A program made the position numbers and the translations under genes. Of a stretch of 64,000 nt of DNA, positions 26,809 through 35,043 are shown piece by piece. Source of the DNA: Candidatus Phosphoribacter baldrii (GTDB lineage: Bacteria; Actinomycetota; Actinomycetes; Actinomycetales; Dermatophilaceae); the NCBI GenBank assembly GCA_016704565.1, contig JADIZV010000002.1, positions 496,001-560,000 on the forward strand, given 5' to 3'. The first letter of the stretch is position 1. Each line of letters starts with the position of its first letter. Below the pieces are notes generated by a model. That model saw only the letters and a program-made list of their open reading frames with translations. It was not told the DNA's origin and did not search any database.

Positions 26809-27393
26809 ATGCGCAAGATGCTCGACAAGTTGATCTCTTGGACCGGCCTGGTCATGGCCGCCGTTCTGCTCGTCGCAGGCGGTCTGCTCACCTGGGCCAG
26901 CAACTTCGTCGCCGAGAACGTTCGCACCCAACTGGCCGACCAGCACATCACGATGCCCGCTGGCCCAGCCATCGAGGACCCGCTCATCAAGCCCTATCTC
27001 ACCCAGTTCGCGGGTCAGCCGATGGAGAACGGCGAGCAGGCGCGCGCCTACGCCGACCACTACATCCTCGTCCACATGAACAAGTCATCCAATGGCAAGA
27101 CCTACGCCGAGGTTTCATCCGAGTACAACAAGCTCAAGGCCACAGCGGGTGCCGACCAGGCCGAGGTAGCCAAGCTCGGTGAGCTGCGCCAGTCCCTGTT
27201 CATGGGCTCAACGCTGCGCGGCTTGCTGCTCAACGCCTACGCCTTCGGGACGATGGGCACGATCGCCATGTATGCCGCCTACGCCGCCTTCGGTGGCGCC
27301 GCGCTGCTGTTCGTGCTCGGCCTGCTCGGCTTGCGGCATGCGGCCACTGTGACCCCGACGACGGTCGAGCGCAAAGAGCCTGCGCTCGTCTGA
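26809..27393 (+). CDS. Two-span membrane protein (LigA-misannotated family)
   Basis: A 194-residue membrane protein. One transmembrane segment is at about residues 10-32 (ISWTGLVMAAVLLVAGGLLT) and a hairpin of one or two at about 140-175 (TMGTIAMYAAYAAFGGAALLFVLGLLGL). An extracytoplasmic loop of about 105 residues between them contains polar, helix-prone sequence. Similar proteins are common in actinobacteria and are often labelled 'aromatic ring-opening dioxygenase LigA', which is a naming error since no dioxygenase motif exists. Function unknown. It ends at two strong hairpins. Confidence 0.75.
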   Translation: MRKMLDKLISWTGLVMAAVLLVAGGLLTWASNFVAENVRTQLADQHITMPAGPAIEDPLIKPYLTQFAGQPMENGEQARAYADHYILVHMNKSSNGKTYAEVSSEYNKLKATAGADQAEVAKLGELRQSLFMGSTLRGLLLNAYAFGTMGTIAMYAAYAAFGGAALLFVLGLLGLRHAATVTPTTVERKEPALV

Positions 27394-27421
27394 GCCGGAT
27401 ACGAACACCTGGCACATCAAG

Positions 27422-27458
27422 GAAGGGGCGCCCCCGCTCAGTGCGGGGGCGCCCCTTC
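27422..27458. terminator. Perfect 16-bp terminator hairpin
   Basis: GAAGGGGCGCCCCCGC pairs fully with GCGGGGGCGCCCCTTC around a five-base loop. It lies 28 nt after the membrane-protein stop and between convergent genes, so it can serve both directions. Confidence 0.85.
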
Positions 27459-27501
27459 AGCGTGTCCGACCCAGTGGGTGCGCCGCATCGCTCTTCCAGC
27501 C

Positions 27502-27582
27502 CGAGTAACCGCTTCGATGTTGGCGATTCGACGAACTTCGGGCCAGAATCCGTGAAATCGCCAACACTCAAGCGGTTACTCG
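27502..27582. repeat. 81-bp two-block inverted repeat between convergent genes
   Basis: Outer arms CGAGTAACCGCTT (27502-27514) and AAGCGGTTACTCG (27570-27582), inner arms TGTTGGCGAT (27518-27527) and ATCGCCAACA (27557-27566), each pair perfect, separated by three mismatched bases. The 29-bp centre is unpaired. It ends 6 nt beyond the stop of the minus-strand RHH gene. It could be that gene's terminator or a mobile-element end. Confidence 0.8.
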
Positions 27583-27588
27583 CCAAGG

Positions 27589-27825
27589 TCACTCTTGAGT
27601 CGGGCGGCCTCGGCGGGGGAGCGGGCGGGCCTCGCGCGGCATACGGCCCTCCTCGGTGAGCGCCCGGCGGACGATGAGCTCGATCTGTGCGTTGACGCTG
27701 CGCAGTTCGTCGTCGGCCCACCGGGCGACCGCCGTGTGCACGGCCGGGTCCAGCCGGAGCAGCACCGCATGCCGGGCCGGTTTGGCTCGGCGAGACTCCG
27801 GTGGCTGCGCCGTGGGCTCGGTCAT
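27589..27825 (-). CDS. Ribbon-helix-helix-like small protein, partner of SPFH gene
   Basis: A 78-residue protein. The core HAVLLRLDPAVHTAVARWAD then NAQIELIVRRAL has the strand-helix-helix pattern of Arc/MetJ-type DNA-binding proteins. Such small proteins regularly follow SPFH genes in actinobacteria, as here (44 nt downstream of the SPFH stop). A role in transcriptional control of the pair is inferred; paired palindromes upstream of the SPFH gene are the obvious candidate target. The ATG at 27825 is chosen over longer starts that overlap the SPFH coding region. Confidence 0.75.
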   Translation of the reverse strand: MTEPTAQPPESRRAKPARHAVLLRLDPAVHTAVARWADDELRSVNAQIELIVRRALTEEGRMPREARPLPRRGRPTQE

Positions 27826-27868
27826 GGGGACGCCTGTCTCAGTGCTGTCGGTCTCAGGGCTGCCGGTC

Positions 27869-28846
27869 TCAGTGATACAGCGACCCAGCGTTGACGACCG
27901 GCGACGCCTTGGCCTCGCTGCACAGGACGACGAGCAGGTTGGACACCATTGCCGCCTTGCGTTCGTCGTCGAGGACAACGATGTCCTGACTCTCCAACCG
28001 CTGCAGGGCCATCTCGACCATGCCCACGGCGCCGTCGACGATCTTGGAGCGCGCCGCGATGATCGCCGACGCCTGCTGTCGCTGCAGCATCGCCTGAGCG
28101 ATCTCGGGCGAGTAGGCCAGGTGGCTGATCCGGACCTCGAGCACCTCGACGCCGGCGACCCGCACCCGCTCGGCGACCTCGGTCGCCAGCTCGCCGGACA
28201 CGACGTCGGTCGAGCCGCGCAACGACTCGCCGTGGCCGTCTGGGTCGTCGTAGGGATGGCTCGTCGCGACGTGCCGCAGGGCAGCCTCGGACTGCACCTT
28301 GACGAAGTCTTTGTAGGCCTCGACCGCGAACGATGCCTTGGCGGTGTCGGCCACCTGCCAGACGATGATCGCCGCGATCTCGACCGGGTTGCCCTCGGCG
28401 TCGTTGACCTTGAGCACGTTGGTCTCGAAGTTGTTGACCCGCACCGACACTTTCCGCTTGGTGGTCAACGGCATGAGCATCGACAGGCCCGTGCGCCGCG
28501 CGGTCCCGACGTAGCGGCCGAAGAACTGAACGACCTTGGTCTGGCCCGGCTGGATGACGACCACCGCGCTGAAGACCAGCGCAGCGAGAAGGGTCAGGAC
28601 GACGATGATGGTGATGTCGCTGGCGCTGGGGTTGCTGACCCCCGACGTGGCCAGAACGATGATTCGCCACACCGCCAGGGCGACCAGGACGAGGCCGACC
28701 AACAGGGCGAGGAAGCCGTCGACCGCAAACGCGGACCGTTCGGTCACGGTGACCCGGGCGCCGGCATGCCCGACCGGGCGTCCGGCCGGGGGCACAGTGA
28801 TGGGGTCAACACTGGGAGAGGTGGGCGAAGAAGGGGTGGTGCTCAT
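27869..28846 (-). CDS. SPFH/Band 7 domain membrane protein
   Basis: A 325-residue membrane protein of the stomatin/prohibitin/flotillin superfamily, which scaffold membrane microdomains and proteases. Two transmembrane segments follow a Pro-rich N-terminus (about 43-67 and 78-100). The SPFH domain spans about 105-260 (VVQFFGRYVGTARRTGL..., NNFETNVLKVNDAEGNPVEIAAIIVW), and a coiled-coil-like helix follows (QAMLQRQQASAIIAARSKIV). The start ATG at 28846 follows GGAGG (minus strand); a GTG/ATG at 28873 would lie inside the operator. Cotranscribed with the RHH-like gene. Confidence 0.92.
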   Translation of the reverse strand: MSTTPSSPTSPSVDPITVPPAGRPVGHAGARVTVTERSAFAVDGFLALLVGLVLVALAVWRIIVLATSGVSNPSASDITIIVVLTLLAALVFSAVVVIQPGQTKVVQFFGRYVGTARRTGLSMLMPLTTKRKVSVRVNNFETNVLKVNDAEGNPVEIAAIIVWQVADTAKASFAVEAYKDFVKVQSEAALRHVATSHPYDDPDGHGESLRGSTDVVSGELATEVAERVRVAGVEVLEVRISHLAYSPEIAQAMLQRQQASAIIAARSKIVDGAVGMVEMALQRLESQDIVVLDDERKAAMVSNLLVVLCSEAKASPVVNAGSLYH

Positions 28847-28870
28847 GGCTGGCGCCTCCGTGGACGAGAT

Positions 28871-28898
28871 CACATATGTGACATCTAAGTGATATCAC
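28871..28898. promoter_or_regulatory. Paired palindromic operator upstream of SPFH gene
   Basis: Two perfect 10-bp palindromes, CACATATGTG (28871-28880) and GTGATATCAC (28889-28898), are 18 bp apart centre to centre, in an AT-rich patch unusual for this genome. They fit a dimeric repressor binding to the promoter of the minus-strand SPFH-RHH operon. Confidence 0.6.
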
Positions 28899-28980
28899 AT
28901 TACTAGGACGTCGTCCAAGGCCCTCCGGTTCCTGCCGATCTCACCGCGGCGGTTGATCCCGGCCTCACTCACCCCGCCCG

Positions 28981-29484
28981 TCAGCGGAGTTCGAGTACGA
29001 ACATGGGGAAGATGCGCGACGTCTTCGTCTGGTATGCCGCGAAGTCGCCGAACACTGCGACGCACCGCTGCCACCACTCCTCGCGCTCCGAACCGCGCAG
29101 CTCCCGGGCCCGGACCGGCAACACCGCCGTTCCGTCCTGGAGCAGGATGTCGGGATCGGCCCGAAGGTTGGCCACCCACTTCGGGTCCGCAGGGGAACCG
29201 CCCAGGCTGCCGACGACGGCATACCGACCCCCGTGCTCCACCCGGATGAGGGGGACTTTGCGCGTCAGGCCGGTGGACCGTCCGCGCATCGTCAACAGGA
29301 CGACGTGTTGGCCATGGATCGACACCGCCCCGGTGTCGCCGGCGGCTTCGATCGTGGCCACCTGGTCGCGCACCCACGAGGTCGGGCTCGGTCCATATTC
29401 ACCCGGCAACTCACCCGCCAACTCACCCGCCAACTCACCCGGAAGACCGCCCTGCCGAACACCTGGATCAATGCCCTCGGTCAT
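28981..29484 (-). CDS. F420-dependent nitroreductase-family (DDN/DUF385) protein
   Basis: A 167-residue protein of the split beta-barrel deazaflavin-dependent nitroreductase family. The core motifs are VVLLTMRGRSTGLTRKVPLI (about residue 62), YAVVGSLGGSPADPKWVANL near 90, and the C-terminal YQTKTSRIFPMFVLEL. Members reduce nitro compounds or quinones using F420H2 in actinobacteria. The N-terminus has a short repeat, ELAGELAGELPGE, encoded by three 12-bp units at 29408-29443. It is divergent from ppk2 with 84 nt between starts. Confidence 0.9.
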   Translation of the reverse strand: MTEGIDPGVRQGGLPGELAGELAGELPGEYGPSPTSWVRDQVATIEAAGDTGAVSIHGQHVVLLTMRGRSTGLTRKVPLIRVEHGGRYAVVGSLGGSPADPKWVANLRADPDILLQDGTAVLPVRARELRGSEREEWWQRCVAVFGDFAAYQTKTSRIFPMFVLELR

Positions 29485-29568
29485 GTGGGCCAGTCAACCA
29501 CGGGTGGCCCTGTCGTCCGGAAAGGCGACCCACTACCCTCATCACAACGCAGCCGAGAAGGGACGATG

Positions 29569-30638
29569 ATGTCCGAATCCACCGCAGCAACCAATGCCGC
29601 TGAGACCCTCGACGGGGCGGCCACCGACGGCGCGCCCGCGCCGGAGCAGAAGCCGTCCGAGACCCTCGGCCAGGCGGTGACCGACGGCGAGTTCACCTAC
29701 TCGACGTCGACGTTCACTCCTGCGACGGCGACCCTGGACGAGCTGCGCAACCGGATGCTGCTGGACCAAGAGAGTGACGACGCCAAGCTGCGCTACGTCC
29801 CGGGCGAACCGCTCGACCCTGACCCGATCGCGTGGAAGCAGAACTACCCCTACTCCAAGAAGCTCAAGCTCGCCGAATACGAAGCGACCAAGCGCCTCCT
29901 GCAGATCGAGCTGCTCAAACTCCAACACCATGTCAAGGAGCAGGGTCTCAAGGTCGTCGTCGTCTTCGAGGGCCGCGACGCCGCTGGCAAGGGCGGGGCG
30001 ATCAAGCGCTTCATGGAGCACCTCAACCCGCGTGGCGCCCGGGTCGTCGCGCTGGAGAAGCCGACCGACCAAGAGCGCACCCAGTGGTACTTCCAGCGTT
30101 ACGTCCGGCACATGCCGCACGCCGGCGAGATCGTCCTCATGGACCGCAGTTGGTACAACCGCGCCGGTGTCGAGCGGGTCATGGGCTTCTGCACCCCGGC
30201 GGAATACCTCGAGTTCCTGCGCCAGTGCCCCTCGTTCGAGAAGATGCTCATCGGCTCGGGCGTCATCCTCGTCAAGCTGTGGTTCTCGGTCGGTCGCGCC
30301 GAGCAGGTCCGCCGGTTCGAGCGGCGCAAGATCGACCCGGTCCGCCAGTGGAAGCTCTCGCCGACCGACCTGGCGAGCCTGGACAAGTGGGACGCCTACA
30401 CGCAGGCCAAAGAGGCGATGTTCTTCTACACCGACACCATGGACGCCCCTGGACTGTCGTGAAGTCCAACGACAAGAAGCGCGCGCGCCTCGAAGCAATG
30501 CGCGTCATCTTGTCCCGCATCGACTACCCCGATAAGGACGTCAACGTCGTCGGCGTCCCCGACCCGCTGCTCGTCGGCCGCCCCGAGCTGGTCTACGACC
30601 AGGGCGAGCGCCCCATCCGCCCGCACCTCACCGTCTGA
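29569..30638 (+). CDS. ppk2: Polyphosphate kinase 2 (PPK2), one-base frameshift
   Basis: Transfers phosphate between polyphosphate and nucleoside diphosphates. After an Ala/Thr-rich N-terminus of about 90 residues, the PPK2 domain has the Walker A GRDAAGKGG near residue 143, LMDRSWYNRAGVERVMGF near 190 and FERRKIDPVRQWKLSP near 250. The first frame stops at 30462 after MDAPGLS. One frame over, it continues WTVVKSNDKKRARLEAMRVI to a stop at 30638, the normal C-terminus. The break is at CCCC (30446-30449); five C would restore DAPWTVV. An in-frame ATG at 29566 is an alternative start. Polyphosphate metabolism fits related wastewater actinomycetes (inference). Confidence 0.93.
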
Positions 30639-30717
30639 GGCTTCGCGCGCGCACGTCACCCGGGCGGACGGCATACCCAGTGCCCGCCCGTATGCCGTGT
30701 GCCCACCATGCGCTCCC

Positions 30718-30741
30718 CGTATGCCGCCGCGGCGGCATACG
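30718..30741. terminator. 24-bp perfect palindrome between ppk2 and methyltransferase
   Basis: CGTATGCCGCCG is followed directly by its reverse complement. It abuts the stop codon of the convergent methyltransferase. A second stem, ACGGCATAC/GTATGCCGT, precedes it at about 30668-30697. Both are built from the host heptamer. Likely a bidirectional terminator region. Confidence 0.65.
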
Positions 30742-31524
30742 TCACAGGCGGCGGGCTCGCGCCGCGTCGGTGAGGTAGGGGAACACGAGCGTGTCGTCCG
30801 GGCTGACGGCGGCCACCTCGACGCCCAGGGCGCGCACTGCGGCGAGGATTCGCTCGCGGCGCGGGCTGATCGCCACGTGTGACCACGAGGCGACGGTCGC
30901 GACCAGGTCATCGACGGACATCGTTTGCTGATAAGCGAATTCGCGTTCCTCGAAGGGCTCGAAGCCGGCCACGACGAGCGCTTCGGAACCGGACCCCATG
31001 TCGGTGCGCTCGGCGCGCTCGTCCAACTCGACTACCCAACTGACCGACCGGTCCGGGCGGTGCCAGGCCATCCCGAGGATGCCGCCGGGCCGCAGGACCC
31101 GCACGCACTCCGGGGCAGCGGCGTCCGGATCGACCCAGTGCCAGGCCTGGAAGCAGGTGATCGCATCGACCGTGGCGTCACCCAAGGGGATGGCCTCCGC
31201 GCCTGCGAAATGAGTCGGGACCTCGGCCGTCTCGGGTTGGTGAGCCAGCACCTCGAGCATCTGGGCCGACGGGTCGACGCCGACAACTCGATGGCCGAGC
31301 CGGACCAGCGCCGCGGTGCCCTTGCCAGTGCCGCACCCGAGGTCCAGGACGTCCAGGGTTGACGTCGGCTCGCCGAGCAGCCAAGCGACCGCGTCGGCAG
31401 GCCAGCCCGGGCGGACCCGGTGGTAGTCCGCGGCATACCCGCCGAAGGCCAGGCGCCGGGCCTGCTTGACCTCTTCGGTGATGCCGATCCCGCTGGTCGG
31501 CGTGCTCGGGTCGAGGTCAGTCAT
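30742..31524 (-). CDS. Class I SAM-dependent methyltransferase
   Basis: A 260-residue Rossmann-fold methyltransferase. SAM-binding motif I is VLDLGCGTGKGTAALV near residue 59, the acidic loop HRVVGVDPSAQML near 78, motif II/III AITCFQAWHWVDP near 121 and VLRPGGILGMAW near 142. The N-terminus (ARRLAFGGYAADYHRVRPGWP) resembles the group that includes many actinobacterial UbiE/SAM enzymes of unknown substrate. The ATG at 31524 follows GGGAGGG. The upstream neighbour on the same strand is a small membrane protein 17 nt away, so they may be cotranscribed. Confidence 0.92.
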   Translation of the reverse strand: MTDLDPSTPTSGIGITEEVKQARRLAFGGYAADYHRVRPGWPADAVAWLLGEPTSTLDVLDLGCGTGKGTAALVRLGHRVVGVDPSAQMLEVLAHQPETAEVPTHFAGAEAIPLGDATVDAITCFQAWHWVDPDAAAPECVRVLRPGGILGMAWHRPDRSVSWVVELDERAERTDMGSGSEALVVAGFEPFEEREFAYQQTMSVDDLVATVASWSHVAISPRRERILAAVRALGVEVAAVSPDDTLVFPYLTDAARARRL

Positions 31525-31540
31525 GCGGTCGTCCCTCCCG

Positions 31541-32011
31541 TCAGGACACGGGGACCGGGCAGGTGACGGCGCCGCGCAGGCGGGCCCGCAAGGCCCAGGC
31601 GAGCAAGGCGACGCCAGCAAGAGCGAGGACCGGCTGCAGCGGCGCGAACCACTGCAGCGCACCGCTATAGCCCAACGCCAGCAGCGCGATCTTGTTGCAG
31701 ACCGGGCAGCCGACCGCGAGGAACGACAGCAACCCACCGATCCCGGCCGCTCGGGTTCCTTCCGCGGCGGGCTCCGCCGCCCCCGCCCCTGCGGCGCCAG
31801 GTTCGCGGACGTAGGTCGCGAAGAGCAATCCGCTCAGCACGCTGGTCACGACAAGGACCGGCCACGACCAGGCAGTCGGGGGGACCTCCCGGCCGAAGAC
31901 GGGGGTCGGGATGAGCGCCGTCGGCACCCCGATGACCAGGCCGGTGACGACGGCCGCGCCGAGGGCGGCCAGCCAGCGTCGCCTGCTCCAGGACGCCAAC
32001 GCGGTGGTCAT
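31541..32011 (-). CDS. Small membrane protein with CPVCNK motif
   Basis: A 156-residue predicted membrane protein. Four hydrophobic stretches are visible (about 12-32, 48-65, 90-110, 118-142). The motif VGCPVCNKIALLALGYSGAL near residue 100 holds two closely spaced cysteines at the membrane edge, as in thiol/disulphide or metal-handling membrane proteins. Function unknown; proteins with this motif are widespread in actinobacteria. Just upstream of the methyltransferase on the same strand; divergent from the riboswitch-metY unit. Confidence 0.75.
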   Translation of the reverse strand: MTTALASWSRRRWLAALGAAVVTGLVIGVPTALIPTPVFGREVPPTAWSWPVLVVTSVLSGLLFATYVREPGAAGAGAAEPAAEGTRAAGIGGLLSFLAVGCPVCNKIALLALGYSGALQWFAPLQPVLALAGVALLAWALRARLRGAVTCPVPVS

Positions 32012-32149
32012 CCGGCGATGCTACCCGGCGCTCTCGATGGCCGGTTCCATCGGTGGTCGCCCGGGCTGCGCCGACTGTGCTCGACCGGCGGTCGTCCAGA
32101 TTCAGAGACGGACGTGTCGAGGCCTGGACGGCTCACGTAACCTCAGCCC

Positions 32150-32265
32150 TAGGTCATGAGTGTCAGCGACAAGCCCCGGCTCGCTGACCGGCAACCCTTC
32201 CATCCGCGATGGGGTGCCCCGGGTGAAGACCAGGCTGGCGCCCGACCGGGCCGTCAGCAAGCGCG
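32150..32265 (+). ncRNA. SAM-IV riboswitch upstream of metY
   Basis: Contains the conserved core GGTCATGAGTGTCAGCGACA (32152-32171), CCCCGGCT with CCGGCAACCC, then GGGGTGCCCCGGGTGA and a closing GACC at 32228-32231 that pairs with GGTC to form P1. A further stem, GGCTGGCGCCC...GGGCCGTCAGC, follows. This is the arrangement of SAM-IV in actinobacteria. SAM binding should reduce expression of metY, whose ATG is about 40 nt downstream. Confidence 0.92.
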
Positions 32266-32307
32266 GAGTCGCTGCGGCGACTCCCTGGCACGAAAGAGCA
32301 CCCACAC

Positions 32308-33621
32308 ATGAGCGACACCTGGGCATTCGAGACCAAGCAGGTCCACGCCGGACAGTCCGCCGACAGCGCCACCGGCGCCCGGGCCCTGCCGATCTACCAG
32401 ACGACGTCCTACGTCTTCAACGACACCGACCACGCGGCAAACCTGTTCGCGCTCAAGGAGTTCGGGAACATCTACACCCGGATCATGAATCCGACTCAAG
32501 ACGCCGTCGAGCAGCGGATCGCCGCTCTTGAGGGTGGCCTGGCCGCCCTGCTCGTCGCCTCTGGTCAGGCCGCCGAGACCCTGGCGATCCTCAATATCGC
32601 CGAGGCCGGCGACCACGTCGTGGCGTCCCCGTCGCTCTATGGCGGCACGCTCAACCTGCTCAAGTTCACCCTCCCCAAATACGGCATCCAGGTCTCCTTC
32701 GTCGAGAACCCCGGCGACCTGGACTCGTGGCGCGCGGCCATCCGGCCCAACACCAAGTTGTTCTTCGGCGAGACGATCGCCAACCCCAAGGTCGAGGTCC
32801 TCGACATCGAAGGAGTGGCGGCCATCGCCCACGAGGCGGGCGTTCCGCTCATCGTCGACAACACCATCGCGACGCCGTATGTCATCCGCCCGTTGGAGTG
32901 GGGCGCCGACATCGTCGTCCACTCGGCGACGAAGTATCTCGGCGGTCACGGCACCTCGATCGGTGGCGTCATCGTCGACGGCGGCACCTTCGACTTCGGC
33001 AAGGACCCGGCCAAGTTCCCCAACTACAACACGCCCGAGGAGAGCTACCACGGGCTGGTCTTCGCCCGCGACCTCGGTGTCGGAGGCGCGCTGGGTGCCA
33101 ACCTCGCCTTCATCCTCAAGGCCCGGGTGCAGTTGCTGCGCGACCTCGGTCCGGCCATCTCGCCGTTCAATGCCTTCCTCATCAGCCAGGGCATCGAGAC
33201 CTTGTCGCTGCGGGTTGAACGACACCTGGAAAACACCGCCAAGGTGGCCCAGTTCCTCCAAGGCCACGCCCAGGTCGAGTCGGTCCGGTGGGCGTCTCTT
33301 CCGGACAGCCCCGAATACGCCAAGGCCCAGAAGTACTGCCCCAAAGGCTCCGGCGCCGTCCTCGCCTTCGAGATCGCGGGTGGGCTCGAGGCGGGCAAGA
33401 AGTTCGTCGAGGCCCTCACCCTGCACTCGCACGTGGCCAACATCGGCGACGTCCGCTCGCTGGTCATCCACCCCGCGTCGACGACCCACTCCCAGGGTGG
33501 CGACGCCGACCGCCTCGCCGCCGGCGTGACGCCCGGCCTGGTCCGCCTCGCCGTCGGCATCGAGCACATCGACGACATCCTCGCCGACCTCGCGCAAGGG
33601 TTCGCCGCCGCGGCGGGCTAG
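32308..33621 (+). CDS. metY: O-acetylhomoserine aminocarboxypropyltransferase (sulfhydrylase)
   Basis: PLP enzyme that makes homocysteine from O-acetylhomoserine and sulfide. Family landmarks are QTTSYVFND near residue 31, YTRIMNPTQDAVEQRIA near 56, the PLP-contact region ASGQAAETLAIL near 85, DNTIATP near 188 and the Schiff-base Lys in HSATKYLGGHG near 210, then THSQ near 393. Length of 437 residues is normal. A SAM-IV riboswitch directly precedes the gene. Its substrate is made by MetX, encoded at 56.9 kb under a second copy of the same riboswitch. Confidence 0.97.
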   Translation: MSDTWAFETKQVHAGQSADSATGARALPIYQTTSYVFNDTDHAANLFALKEFGNIYTRIMNPTQDAVEQRIAALEGGLAALLVASGQAAETLAILNIAEAGDHVVASPSLYGGTLNLLKFTLPKYGIQVSFVENPGDLDSWRAAIRPNTKLFFGETIANPKVEVLDIEGVAAIAHEAGVPLIVDNTIATPYVIRPLEWGADIVVHSATKYLGGHGTSIGGVIVDGGTFDFGKDPAKFPNYNTPEESYHGLVFARDLGVGGALGANLAFILKARVQLLRDLGPAISPFNAFLISQGIETLSLRVERHLENTAKVAQFLQGHAQVESVRWASLPDSPEYAKAQKYCPKGSGAVLAFEIAGGLEAGKKFVEALTLHSHVANIGDVRSLVIHPASTTHSQGGDADRLAAGVTPGLVRLAVGIEHIDDILADLAQGFAAAAG

Positions 33622-33645
33622 GACCGCAGCGCGTAGCGCCCGGAG

Positions 33646-33688
33646 TGTGGGAGGGCGGCATACGGGAGGGGTATGCCGCCCTCCCGCA
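33646..33688 (+). terminator. Terminator after metY
   Basis: GGGAGGGCGGCATAC (33649-33663) pairs perfectly with GTATGCCGCCCTCCC (33671-33685) around a seven-base loop. The arms contain the host heptamer. No U run. Confidence 0.8.
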
Positions 33689-33828
33689 CGTCCGCGCTCA
33701 ACGGAATCGGTGGGCCGGTGATCGTGGGCCTGGAGTGCTGCGTGGCTATTCTGGGCCCGCCTCGGGGACGGGATGGGGACGAAGGTGGCGCCTCGTCCTC
33801 CTGATTGATTTACCGTAACACGCAAAGT

Positions 33829-33849
33829 AGATTGCAGGTTATGCAATCT
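33829..33849. promoter_or_regulatory. Operator overlapping the MNT start codon
   Basis: AGATTGCA-GGTTA-TGCAATCT, an 8-bp perfect inverted repeat with a five-base spacer. The ATG of the MNT gene (33841) lies inside it, and an AT-rich promoter-like stretch precedes it. It fits autoregulation of a toxin-antitoxin operon by the antitoxin's HTH. Confidence 0.65.
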
Positions 33850-34436
33850 CCCAGCCCGCCGCTGCTGCCGCTGCTGCGGTCCGCACTACAGGGGAGATCC
33901 TCGCCCTCATCTTGCTGAACCCGGGGCAGGAGTGGTCACTGACCGACCTCGCCTCCCGGGTGGGCGCCTCGGTCTCGACCGCCCAGCGTGAGGTGTCCCG
34001 CGCCGAGGACGCCGGCGTCGTCACCTCGCGCCGGGTCGGGAACACCCGGCTGGTCCGTGCGATGCCGTCGCCCATCACCGAACCGCTGACCGAGCTGCTC
34101 CTCCGGTCGTTCGGTCCGCCACAGGTGATTGCCGAGGAGTTCGCGTCCGTTGGTGGCATCGAGGGGATTTACCTGTTCGGATCGTGGGCCGCGCGGTATG
34201 CCGGTGCGTCGGGGCGGTCTCCGGCCGATCTCGACGTCCTCGTGATAGGCCGACCTGACCGCGACGATGTCGACGATGCGGCGGAACGTGCGCGCCATAG
34301 GCTAGGCCGAGAGGTCAACGTGACCATCCGCTCGCCGCAGTGGTGGCGTCACGGCACCGACGGCTTCCACGCCGAGGTCACCACCCGCCCCCTGGTCATG
34401 ATTCGGGCAGCGCACGACGAAGGTGACACGCCATGA
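33841..34436 (+). CDS. HTH-nucleotidyltransferase (MNT) antitoxin, one-base frameshift
   Basis: The N-terminus from ATG 33841 reads SPPLLPLLRSALQG. It then must shift one base into GEILALILLNPGQEWSLTDL to continue: a G seems missing from GGGG at 33891-33894. A winged HTH follows (LTDLASRVGASVSTAQREV), then a minimal nucleotidyltransferase domain with GSW near residue 118 and the catalytic D-x-D in ADLDVLVIG near 136. MNT proteins of this type neutralise HEPN toxins by adding AMP to them. The stop overlaps the ATG of the HEPN gene (ATGA). Without the frameshift repair, a TTG at 33912 could start a shorter protein. Confidence 0.82.
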
Positions 34437-34906
34437 CGTGGGAGCCCGGGCATGCCGAGGTGGACGCGCTCCTCAAGGGCGGGGAGCTTGAGCGGGTCAC
34501 TCCGGATTCCGAGCTGGCCGTTCGCCTGCTCGCCGACAGCGCCCGGCACATCGAGACCGCCCGATCCGCCGAGGCGCTGGGCGACCTGACCGGCGCCTAC
34601 CAGCTCGCCTACGACGCACTGCGCAAGGCGGCCGCGGCGCTGCTCGCGGCACAGGGACTCCGAGCCACCAGCCGCGGCGGCCACATCGCCATCCAGGATG
34701 CCGTTCGGGCCCAGTTCGGGGGACCGGGGTCGCCCTTCCGTTCGTTCAGCCGGATCCGGCGCAACCGCAACGCCTACGAGTACCCGGACTCCGACGAGGC
34801 CGGCCCCGACGTGGGTGACGTCGACGACGCGGTGGCGGTCTCGCGGGCCGCCCTCACGGCCGCCCACGCCCTCATGCACTTGGGCAAGCTCGGGGTGTGG
34901 GACTAG
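34433..34906 (+). CDS. HEPN-domain toxin-like protein
   Basis: A 157-residue all-helical protein. Helices include SARHIETARSAEALGDLTGA and YDALRKAAAALLAAQGL. The HEPN active-site region reads RIRRNRNAYEYPD near residue 100: the usual R-x4-6-H is present as R-x4-Y, with the YEYP signature of this subfamily. HEPN proteins are ribonucleases, and the MNT protein coupled just upstream is the cognate antitoxin in such pairs. Overlap of four bases shows translational coupling. Replacement of the catalytic His by Tyr is common in this branch, so activity needs caution. Confidence 0.8.
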   Translation: MTWEPGHAEVDALLKGGELERVTPDSELAVRLLADSARHIETARSAEALGDLTGAYQLAYDALRKAAAALLAAQGLRATSRGGHIAIQDAVRAQFGGPGSPFRSFSRIRRNRNAYEYPDSDEAGPDVGDVDDAVAVSRAALTAAHALMHLGKLGVWD

Positions 34907-35043
34907 TCCCGGGGTCCGCGGAGAAGGGGCAGGCTACCGGACGCTCACGAGAGCCATACCGACTTCCCGCACGTCCGCGGTCAACCCGCCGACCGCTCGG
35001 GACGTCACCATGATGAGAGCCGAGTGGCAATGAGGAGAGGACG

